From assembly GCA_001584585.1 (NCBI GenBank), contig LSYV01000039.1:306159-370158 (forward strand): a DNA stretch of 64,000 bases, written 5' to 3'. Below, piece after piece: positions 47,355-58,200 of this stretch. The notes under the pieces were generated by a model. The model saw only the letters and a list, made by a program, of their open reading frames with translations, searched no databases and had not been told where the DNA came from. Positions within the stretch are counted from its first letter, which is position 1; each line of letters opens with the position of its first letter. This DNA is from Gonium pectorale (Eukaryota > Chlorophyta > Chlorophyceae > Chlamydomonadales > Volvocaceae). Made by a program: the position numbers and the translations under genes.

Positions 47355-49128
47355 ATCCGGGGCTCAGAGCTGCCAAAAGGGGCCGCTCTGCTGGTCACCG
47401 CTTTAGTTACTTTTGGGTTTCGCCAGCCCGATACCGTACGCATTCCTACAGGTGTATAGCATCAAAGTCGTAAGAGTACCCACGCTCTCGTGGTACATCC
47501 AACAGACTAGTCAGCATTCTTGAGGGATGGTGCGTTGTGGCAGCTCCAGGTCAAGAAACGTGGCGTGAGGTTGATAGGTGCCGTCTGCCGTGTTCTAGAT
47601 TGGATTTTGGACGCAGGCTTGTGTCCGGCGGGAGTCGTCTCGCTGCTGGAAGACGACAAGGAGCTTTGTGATACCGAAGGGCCGCTCGGGGGTGTGTTGT
47701 TTGACTGAGTTCGTATGGGAGCTGCGGACGGGGTTGCAGGGATTCCGTACAGTCAACAGGTTCGGTAGACTAAAGCCCCGGACGAGGTAATGCTCACGGC
47801 AACTGTTGAAGCCGTATGTGTCATTACAGGAAGCGTCTTATTGCAAGTTACTAGTGCTGGCATGCTGTACCTTCAATATGTAGCGCAGGGCGGTGGGGCT
47901 TCGGCAGGAGGACATGGGTGCGAATTCAAGGGCACCGGAATCGTCAGTCCCAACTCCCAAGGCAAACGCGGCTCTCCGGCACCCTACGCTGCTGCCGTGG
48001 GAGCTTTACCTGCAGAAAACCTGCGAACCGTCATTCTGCGTATATGCGACTAGCAAATGAACCTAGGAACAGCAGCAGCCACAATCGTGCCTAATCTGCG
48101 CGCATGCAAGACCGTACGACAGCTGCAAATACGGCGCTGTGCAGTTGCAAGCAGCGAGTCCGTATCAGCCTGCTTGCGTGCACCATGGGAACCGGAATCA
48201 GATAGAACTCGCCGTGGTATGGCCGTACAGGAACCAGTTTAACAGGTGCCAGCAACTACATGACCGATTCAGAGTTCTATGAGCAGTTTAGCCCTGCCGT
48301 TGCGTGGGCGCGGCTCGAGTCCAGCCGAATCCGCCCGGCGCAAGCCGGTCAGGGTGATTCATGTGCGGCAACATAAAGCCCCACCCGTTGAGCCGGGCAG
48401 TGCAGCGCTGCCACGTGCAAGGAAACGCTTACCAGAACAGCCTTCTCAGCCCACGCTTGCATCAGCGTCGAATCACCTTGTCAGGCGCCTCAAGCAAACG
48501 TAGTGTCCAGTCAAAAACTCAACATGGGCACGCCTAATCTCAAATGCACCAGGATGATACACACTGTTTGTTGAGAAACTTGGCGACATAAGCATCGCAG
48601 TGTAGGAAGGACTCACACAAGGAAGGTGTGCTAAGCCACTTCATGGGCAAAAACAACTGTAGCGAACAGGGTCATTAGAAAGAGCCATCACGTCCAACCG
48701 GGCCAGAACCCAGTGCTAACCCAGGCGGCAGGCGGACGCCTCCTCCCTGTCGACTTCTCCACTCATCCCGCATTACTACCCGCAGACTGCACGGCCAGCT
48801 GCCATGACACGAGCTGCCATGTCAAGTACTACGCAGCGTATCCCCAACAATAAGAATACGAGAAGCAGTTGCGCAGGCATCATCGCTGCAGATTATATCT
48901 CGTGATTCAGTGCACGACACCCCACCGCTGGGCCCACGCGAAATGCACCCTGTGCCCAGTCACCAGGTCCCGACCCGAGTAAGCGCCCCATGCACCCGCT
49001 CCTAGGCACTGTCCCCATGATAGAAACGATCGGCATGGCAGCGGCCGTGGAACACGGGGCGCTGCGCTTTAGTAGGCCCTTGATCTCAGACTCTCGTCCG
49101 CAGCTACCCGTCGCGTCGCCACCAGGCG

Positions 49129-49164
49129 CAGGCCCCGCCGCAGCGGCAGGCCCCGCCGCAGCGA
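49129..49164. repeat. 18 bp direct repeat, two copies
   Basis: CAGGCCCCGCCGCAGCGG at 49129 is repeated at 49147 with one terminal change. Simple GC-rich slippage product. Confidence 0.7.
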
Positions 49165-49188
49165 GTCATCGCCGCTAGCCGCACCCGC

Positions 49189-49193
49189 TTACA
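49189..49193 (-). terminator. Candidate TGTAA poly(A) signal for the Alfin-like gene
   Basis: TTACA on the plus strand, about 195 nt past the stop codon, in correct orientation. Confidence 0.4.
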
Positions 49194-49386
49194 CCCCGAC
49201 CATTTGCTACCACACACAAGTAAACAGCGCCAAGCCGCTGCCAGCTAACGACCGCTGTGTCTCGTCGTGCTGACGCCGCAGCAGCGGCGCTCGGGTGGTC
49301 ACGTGGGGAGCTAGGGCTAATGCTCCTGGACTTCAACCATGCATTATGAAATGAAGAGTAAAGGTCATGCCCGAAGTCGCTTGCTG

Positions 49387-51181
49387 CTATCGGTACTCGC
49401 AGTTGGGGCAACGCCAGCTCTTCATTTGGGATGCCTTCTTTTCGGTCATCTTCGCGCATCTTCCGCAGTACTGCAACATGTTTTGGCCCAAGGGCGTTGG
49501 AGAGGAAGGGCAGGGGCATTGGTGACATGCGGCACAGGAAAGGGGCATGTCGTTGCACCACGACGGGCGATCAGAGCAGCGGTTCACTGGTCGGCAAGGG
49601 GCATGCGTCGTAGACAGCTCTTCCCTATCCCGCATATGTTGCAAGATGGGCAAGAGCATGACCTAACATGATGCTCTAACATTGGGATGTTTCTTTGCAA
49701 TGCACTGCGCCGTACAGTGGTGCAGCTAGCGCCCCACCCGCAAGGACTCATGATTCGTCCCTGCGGCGCCGCATCTCCTGCGCGTCGCACGCCTCGGGTG
49801 TCGCATATGCCGCGTGTTGGGACCTTAGTGCGGGTCACGCGTTGGGTGTCGCCATCAGACCGAGTGTCGGGGCTATACAGCATTAGGGTCCACCGCCGTA
49901 GTCGCCGCCAGACCGCAATGCTGGTCACATCGCCACCATCCCCCCCGTTCCCTCGGCATCGCTGCCGCGTCCACCGCATCCCAGACTCACCCAGGCATCG
50001 CAGACGTCACAGGCGATCCAGAATTCTTCCGTGCGGTATAGCCGCCCGCACGCCGGGCAGGGGTCTCCCTCGCCATCCTCCCAGTCGCCGCTTCCCCTAA
50101 ACGAATGACGCGGGGACACACGACGGACACGAAGTTACTGAGCTCCCGATCCTGGAGATGTGGAATATGATGTGCAAGCATTGGCCCGGCCAGGTGAGTC
50201 AATGAAGCCACCGCCACGCATGCATCCTATGCGTTCTTGCTTCGAGAAGTTGGGTTCGAAGCCTTACCCAGCGGCATCGACGTCGCCATCGTCGTTCTGC
50301 GGTGAAGAAGACAAGCAATCGGGTTGAAGCCATCCGGGCAAGCGAGCTCTGAAAACCCAGTGCAAGAAAAGCCTGATGCGTCCTTACCCGCTGCTGCCGC
50401 GATGGACCCCGCGGCGGCCCGCCGGGGCCACCTGATCGCTTCAGCCCCCCGGCGTTGGTGTTGGGTCCTGTCACCGGCTTCACGCGTCCCGAGACGACCT
50501 GCCGCAACGAGGGGTTCATGTAGACATGTCCGTGGGCCGAGTGTGTACTGGGTGCAGCCCTAAAATCCGAATCGGCTTACCTCGTAGCACGTCGGAAGCT
50601 TGTTGATGAGCGAGAACAGCTCTTCCCGCTCCTCCCGATTGAGCCTGGCACCCTTGTAGAAGGCCAAGCCCAGCAGCCAGCTGTCTGAGTGCACAGCAAC
50701 TAGGCTAATCCAAGCGCTCCTCTGCAAAGAACGCGGTTGATTACAGCGTGCGAGCGTCGAGATATAGCAATGAGTCGCATCGGAGTTGCTCTCGGCCCCG
50801 GCTCACCTCCATGCCATCGCGGGCGAAGTTGACGCCCTGTGGCCAAGGGCAATTGCCAATTGGTCACTGCGTCGCGACACCTCAACACACCAACCTACTT
50901 ACGAGCGCGGGCTCGGGCTGTTCAGGGGGAACCTCCTCCGCAGGCAGAGCAACCTCCCAATTGCCGTCAGGATTTCCGTAGAGGCAGAGATTCTGTCGTG
51001 GGGCGCGCGAGCAACGTTCAAGCCGTCTCGGTCTGGCCAGCATCACTCGGCTTATTCCTCATACCTCTCTAGTAGGGTCACACTGCTCATAAAACTGCTC
51101 AATGTCCTGCGTTAACGCTCGCAGGATGGCCTTCCTTCGGCCCAGGTAATCCTCATAAATCTCACGTGGGGACCGCGACAT
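49387..51181 (-). CDS. AL: Alfin1-like PHD-finger protein
   Basis: Plant-lineage chromatin reader; Alfin-like PHD fingers bind H3K4me2/3 and regulate transcription. Eight exons in transcript order: 51181-51065, 50992-50903, 50836-50807, 50721-50581, 50498-50388, 50296-50268, 50096-49991, 49470-49387; 235 residues (Arabidopsis homologues about 250). The N-terminal Alfin domain (about 1-130) shows [76 protein letters not shown] and [18 protein letters not shown] Gly/Pro/Asn linker follows. The PHD finger (about 184-232) has [20 protein letters not shown], then [20 protein letters not shown] and RCPNC. The fifth zinc ligand, normally His in WYHGKC, is Cys210 (codon TGC). The conserved aromatic/acidic reader residues otherwise remain. 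Short exons of 30 and 29 nt are typical of the family's split structure. Start ATG 51181 gives a slightly shorter N-terminus than in land plants. Confidence 0.94.
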
Positions 51182-52229
51182 CTTGAAGTAGCGTGCTGGC
51201 TTACACGCATAGTGGAAAGAGGGACGACAAGGGCACCCCGCGCGGCACCGAAACCGGTATCGGAGCCTTTCTCCCTCTCTCCTCTCAGTTTCTCCTCTCA
51301 TCCACGCCATGCTGCCGGCGCATAGCTGTAGGTATTCTGCAGCGGCTCATTTTTTGCTGTGCGCTGCCTCGCTGGAAGATGCTTCTGGTACGAGGGGGCA
51401 TGCCGAGGTATGCTGAACCGGCTGTGCTTGCCGCCGCTGGTCACCGTCCTTTGAGCATCATCATCTAACCTATGTGCGGCTGTACGTCGGGATTCCACAG
51501 GTTGGAAGACGCGGCGCACGCCACGGCAGCGTTTCATGCTCGCATACATCAGCCGACAAGAGGTAGCTGATCGGCAGCACGGGGTCCCTTGACCCGGCGC
51601 AGAGGCGCGGAGGGTAGTAGCTGTGAGGAGCGCTTGGCATAGTTCTGCCGCTCGCACGTCGTCAAGGCGGCACATCAAGGCGCGAAGCACCGGTTCGTAT
51701 TGCTAGCCCGCTTGAGGAGGCATAATCAAAAGCCGAAGCTGTTACAGCCTGACCTGCCTAACAACCTGCCGTGAGCGTGCGCTCACACATGCCCCTTCGA
51801 CCCCGTTCTTGCTAGGCACAGTACAACAGTTACATGATGATGAAATGAGTTCATCATACGAAAGCTTTCCGGGGAGCTCGAATCAAAAGCAGGCGAGCGA
51901 CCGCTTGCAAGGCAGCTCCAGAGCCAGCCGTACATGGTGTATCTGGCGTGGATTCATGTGGATTTAACTTTCACGATCCCAAGTTGTGCGGGCGGCTACA
52001 TGAATGCGCCATCGTTCTCCATGTCACGCGTTTCTTGCCAAACTTGATGGCGATGAACAGAAATGTAAAGTAGCAGACGTCAAGGAGTTACAGTGCAGCT
52101 GAACAAATCGTTACTTGTGGGCCGAGGTGTATCGCAATCTTCGGACTGAGGCTGGCGCAGTTGCTTGGTGCAAAGCAAGGTAGGGCTCAATCGGTGTGGG
52201 AGGTAAGGGCAGGGCGACCTCGGGTGGAA
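51182..52229. promoter_or_regulatory. Divergent upstream region, Alfin-like (minus) and the unknown large gene (plus)
   Basis: About 1.05 kb between start codons, no recognised coding sequence. A plus-strand open frame enters from 52161 without ATG until 52230, so the true start of the large gene could also lie further upstream or downstream. Confidence 0.4.
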
Positions 52230-55200
52230 ATGGGTGCCCAAGCCGCTCTGCGCCCCGTGTGTAGGGCTCTTCGGATGCATGTCAATGGCGAGGAGCACGC
52301 TGTCCGTGGGAGCGGCCTCTCTTCCTGGCCGCCAGGCAGACCCCCACTTACCCGGATCACGGGGGGAAGTCGCAGCACTCCAGGCGCTCGCCACAGACAG
52401 GACTCTGCTACGCCGAACTTATCAGCTGCAGCGACCGAGCTACGGGAAGCGGCCATACCCCAAGCGGATCAGCATGCCCCGGAGCCTGCTGGGCAAGCGC
52501 CCCGCGCCCCGGGCGCCACGGCTGCTGCTCCTGCAACTGGGAGAGCGCATTTAGTTGACCTGGGTATGGGTATCAAGGTCCAGCAACAGCCGAACCAGCA
52601 AGAGGAGCCGGGTCAAGACAGTGGTGGGAAGCTGCCGGTCTCGCCAGCCAGCCGAAAGACCTCCGAGCCCGTGGCTGCACCGCTGATAGCCCCGCCTGCT
52701 GCGGCGGCTGCGGCGTCTCCGGAGCAGGCACCTGGGGATGATGCGGGCTGCGGTCGAACGGCCAGACATCCGCACGCTCCTCAGCCGTCGGTGGGGCAGA
52801 AGCGACAGCTGACGTTCGCTACAAACAAGCAGTCAAGCCGCGAGCTTGGCGAGGAGCTGCGCTACGGTGGGCCTCTGCCCATTTGGTACACCCGACCGCC
52901 TGAGGATGGGCCCAGTAATCCGTCCTTGGCCGCTGTGGGTGTGGCGCCTAGCAAGCGCGCGCGGCTGGAGGACGGACAGGCGCAGCCTGCTAGCGGGCTG
53001 GGCGACGCCAGCGGGGCTGGCGCGATGTCCCGGCCCAAGGAACCGCCGCCACAGGCAGCGCCGTACGGTGAACTGCTGTACAGCGCAAGGCGCATTGGAT
53101 ACGACTTATGGCGGCGCGCGCAGGACCCGGCGGCGGCCGCCGGCTTGGGCGCCTGGCAGGCCACCTGGATCCAGGTGCTGCTGCGGCTGCGGACGCAGCT
53201 ACGCCGGCGGCTGCATACGCGTTCGACCGTTTCCAAGTACGGCACAGGTGCGGCCTGTCCGCAACGCAGTAGTGGCCAGGGACTTTATGTCGCACGCAGG
53301 GCTGGGATCACTGCGTGGCGCGCTGCCCTCTGCGTCGGTCACTTTCGGTCTTCCTGGACCTGCAGGCGTGTGCCTGCGGTCGCAGCCGATCGCCAACTAC
53401 GCCCAGCTGCAGGCGGCGGTGGACCTCCTGCTGCTCTTGGTCACGGAGCTGCCCAACGCCGCCGGGCCGCGCCCGCGTGTGGCGCCCGAGGCGCTCGATG
53501 CGGTGGAGCACCTGCTGTGCGAAAGCCCCTTCGTGGACTTTAAGGGGTAGGACAGGATCAAAGATACTGGCATATGTGTACTGGGATCGGTGGCCCAGGG
53601 CCTGGCCGACGAAGAGGGAGCCACTGAAGAGGGACCCCTGAACTTGACGCCGGGCACCCTGGTCTCCCGACAGGTCCGACCCTCAGGCCCGGGCGATCCT
53701 GCTGGACGGCGCTCTCCAGCTGGCCCGCCTGGCCACGGCCCGCGCTCGGGCGGATGCCGCGTGGCGGGTGGTGCAAGACGTGGCCCTGGAGCGCCTCGTG
53801 TCCTGGCTGGAGCTACAGAGTGGGACGGTGCGGGAGCTGAGGGCGCCCGGCCTGGCCCTTGGCCTGGGCCTTGGGGGCGCGGCGGACAGCGCAACGGTGG
53901 GTTGTGACGCCTGCAGTCTTCCAGATTGGCGCACGACCTCGTAACACAGTGCGTCACGCTTGCCCCTCCTTTCGTTGATGATCGTAATGGCTGCATGCGG
54001 AACTCATGGCTTGAAATGCGTTACGGCACAGTAAGATGCATCATCACCAGCGTGCTGACTTGGATCGGATTGCCCTCGGTGTTCCCAGCTCGGGGGCTTG
54101 TGGGCTGACGCCCCTGGCACAGCCGCACTGACCGACCGGGAGCGGCGGATGCAGCTGGGCGCCCTGCAGCGAGATCACGAAGAGCTGCTGCGCTGCATGC
54201 TCACGTCACTCACGGTGAGCGCTCACGGCACGTCATTGACCGCGTTAGGCTTCCGCAAATACCAGCTTGGCTGCGTTGAAACTCTAGACACGCGCAGGTA
54301 GTTTACGCACGCAGCCCCGTCTGTCTTGGATTGGACGGATCGCCCCGGGTCCTTGCACTAAGTGAATTAGAGTTGTGCGTACAACGCGTATTCTGAAGGG
54401 TCCCTCCACCACCCCGCAGCCCTTGGTTCGGCTTGTGGGCCCCGCTCTGGCCAGGAGGCTGCTCGTCCAGGACCTGGTGGCGGCCCTCCTGGAGCCGGGC
54501 CTAGCCGCCGAGCCCCTCAACGGGCCATGCCGCGCGGAGGCTCTGGCCCTCCTGCACGCAACGCTCCTGTCCCTGATGCCGGCCTCTCGGCCTGCCAGCG
54601 CCGGAGGCGGTGGCGACAACGGCAACGGTCATGGCGGAGGCCAGGGCGGCGATGTGCACATGGGCGGCTTCCATGGCACCGAGGAGGCTGCAGCGGCGCA
54701 GACGGCGGCGGCTCTGAGTGAGGCATGCGAGCTGGTGCACCAGTCAGGGCTCCGCATCGCTGCGGAGCATGCGCTGAGGCTGGAGCTGCGCCAGCCCGAC
54801 TCGCTCCTGGCTCAGAGCCCGGCAGCTGAGCCCTCAGCGACGGTGGGTTGCGGAGATGCAAATCGTGGGTTGTGAGTTCTGAGGCGTTGTGCATTGTGGA
54901 TGCTACCTTGTGTTCAAGGTCCAAGTCCGTCCTTTGCTGCCACCACTCGCTCGCACTGCGCAGTCCTGTCGCGATACAGCGGTGGCCCTGCTGGGGAGCG
55001 TGTATGCGGTGCTGTACGGCAGAGGCGTGCTGCACGGATGGGTGGCCGTTGAAAGCGCCGCCTGCCAGGTGGTGCTGGAGGGCACGCCCGCTTTCCACCA
55101 GCCACATGCCTTTCGGAAGGTGGGTCCCCATGCTCGAACCGATCGACAGCCCCTCTCACACAACCTCGTAGGCTGACGCGACATTGAAACTGCACGCATA

Positions 55201-58200
55201 GTATGCGACAAACCCTGCCTTCTCCCGCGGCCTTGACGATCAACAAGCATACTACCTGACCACAAGAGCACACAGTTGCCCTCGGGCCCTTCCACCGTAC
55301 CCTCCAATGACGCAAAACCCGTCGCCTGAGCCCCTGACTGCAGGCGTGGGAGGCGCCAGGCGACCGGCGGTCCCGGCGCCTGGTTGTACACCTGCTGGCG
55401 CACGTGGTCAGGGGGCTGGGCCAGCTGGGACGCATGGGTCCGGGCTGCCGCCAGCAGCCGCTGCTGTCCGCGGCGCTGCGGTGCGACCCGCCGGGCCCGA
55501 GGGCGCCGTCACCCGCCCAGCTGGGGCTGCTGGGGGTGAGCTCGGCGCCAGTGGAGCCCCATGCCCCGGCCCTGTTGCTTCCTGTTTTCCCGTGCACGGC
55601 ATTTCATACGTGTACTGCTGTAGCACCCCACGTTTCATTACACCGCCGCCACCACCACCCACTGGTGAACCACAGTTGTGGCTCCGCGCGGCGCTGGACT
55701 GTGGCGACCGGACTGCGCTGGCGGCCCTGACTGCGGAGCTGCTCCGGCACAGCGTCGAGGCGCGAGCTCTCTTCGGCTGTGAAGGCGCTGACGCGGCGGC
55801 GGCTGTCCAGGGCTGCGATAGTTTTGGCTCGACGGCCTACGAGGCGCTGGCCACCCAGGCGGCGGTGGCCCTGGCAGATGACGCTGATGGGACATTCCGG
55901 GCCCAGATGGCGGCGGCACTGACGTCGGGAATGGTGCGGCAGCGCCGCTTCGCTGACGTCCGCGGCGTTATCGTCGGCCTGGACGCGTCCTTCCGCGCCC
56001 TGTGGGAGGACCTCCCGCCGCTGCCAGCTGACGTCGCAGCGGCGGCGGCAGCGGCGGAGGGAGCTACTTCTCCGGCCCCTTCGTTGCCAACGGGAAGTAG
56101 CGTCTCGATGAGCGGGGCTCAGCTGCCCGATGATGTGTTATTGGCCCACCGGGCGATGGCGGCCGTTGCACTGGCGGCACTGGAGCCGTGCGCGGATGGC
56201 TTACTCGCCAGGCACGCGGCTGTCGTCGGCGCCAGCGCCGGTGTCGGGTCGGGCGGGGCTGGGTACCCAGGCCGGGCGGCGGCGCAGCCGGCGGCAAGCT
56301 GGGCGGAACAGCAGGAGGCGGTGCGGCTGCTGGAGGAGGTGGCACGGGCTGTGGTGGTGGACGCGGCGGCGCTCGTGCGCTGGGAGGGCGCCTTGCAAGG
56401 TGGGGAACCGAGCATGTGGTAATGCACCTAGGTCGGTCACCGGGCCGCCTGTAGGCCTTGCCATTTTAGGGGCTCTGCCAGGGGCACGGTCCCAATCACA
56501 AATGAAGTATAACCGCGCCGCCAAGGGCTCATGAAGTCCACGTCGTGTGCGTCCACTGCTCCGAGCAGGTGGTCCGGCCGAGACCACCCAGGCAGCTTCA
56601 GGCTGGAACCATCGGCTCGTGTGGCACAGCGCTGCCGGCCTGCTGCCCCATCTTGTGGCCGCAATGGCTCGGAGCGCCGACGCGCGAGCTGACGCCGCCG
56701 CGGACGCGGCGCAAGCGGGCTCCTGCTCGGTGATTAGAAGGTAAACCTCGTCCTCTCAAACGTGTTGCAGCGGTAGCGTATATTGCGATGTGCGCTGTCA
56801 CACACGCGGAAATCAAGTACCTCTCACCACCACCTCTGACCTGCTCCAACTCCGCTGCCCGTGCCCAACCCGGCCCGCAGGTGCATGGCCTTGCTGTGCC
56901 TCTTCATCGCCGAGCTACCCCAGCCCGGCGAGGTGTACGCCGCAGCCAATGAGCAGCTCCGTGCTTTGGCGCTGTCCTCTGTGACGGACCATTTGTGGGC
57001 CGCACCGCAAGCCAACGTGGTCGGGGCTGTCGGGGCTGGCAACACCGGGGCTCAGCTGCAGCCGGTGGCCCCGCAGCAAGTGGCCCCGCAGCCGGGCCCG
57101 TCGCCGGGCCCGCTGCCGGGCCTGCAAGCCCTGGACACCGCAGCCGCGGACAACCTATCGCGGCTGCTGCATCGCTGCATCGCGGGCCCGCTGCGTGAGT
57201 ACGTCACCTGCGGCATCCAGGCGAGGGTGCCCACCACCGCACCGCCGCGGCGTGCCGCCGACGCGCTGACCTGGATCCGGGAGCTGGTGGCGCGCTGCGC
57301 TGCGGGGCCGCGCCCGCTGCTTGAGAGGTAGGAAGATAGGCACGTAAGGTGAAGGACAGACCGTGCCGCTGTGCAGTCATCACAGCTACCCGTACATGCC
57401 GCCATGTTCCCGCTTGGGGCTTGCACGAGACGGACCCTACTCACTGGTGCAGTATTCCCTGCTTGCTGCCGCTGCTGCAGGCTGCTCCCCCCACTGCTGC
57501 GTGTCATCGTCCAGGGCCTCGCGGACATCCGCGAGCGCCTCCTCAGCCACCAGCTGCTGAAGTGCGACGTGGAGCGGCCGGACGCAGGAGCAGCAGCAGA
57601 TGGCACTCGGGCCGGAGATGCGTCCCAACCCGCGCCTGTGCCGTCCTGGCAGTTCGCGCCGTCGCTGGGACTGTTTGGGGAGCTGCTAAGGACCGCCGCC
57701 ACAGTGTTGCGTGTGGCGGCGGGCGCCGGGCTGCTAGCGGGGCAGGAAGAGGCCAACGCCACCCCGTGGGGCACTGTCCGGATTGAGTGAGTCACCGGTG
57801 CGATGCAAGGCAATAGGGGCAATTTAGCCATAGTACGTCAGACCATAGTTTCGCAGACCTGGTGTCCACTTTGCCAGTGCACATCTTACGGGCACGTTCG
57901 GCACCCCCAGCGGCTGCCCTGCTTTCGGCCACCGTCCTGTCTATCGCCCGGCCCCCATGCCTGCTCCCCTCCTGCCTGTCCTTCAAATCCCAGGGCCAGC
58001 CCGCTGCTGAGGATGGAGCCAGCGCCCCTGGCACAGCTCAGGGCGGCGTGCGGCTTCAGCGTGGCCCTCCTCACGCGCACCTGCCTCGAGTGCTTCGCGC
58101 TTCCCTTCGAGTCAGACGTACAGAGCCTGCTGCTGCAGGCGCACCCGCCGCCAGAGGCCGAGCGGGTGCTAGCGGTGTCGCGCCGGCTGCAGTCAAGCTT

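Larger units (their letters stand above)
47355..49386. other. Convergent 3' regions of IWS1 and the Alfin-like gene, no gene recognised
   Basis: 2.0 kb. Open frames are at most 90 codons and without motifs. It holds an 18 bp direct repeat at 49129. The middle part (48240-48950) may be true intergenic space. I see no RNA gene in it. Confidence 0.5.
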
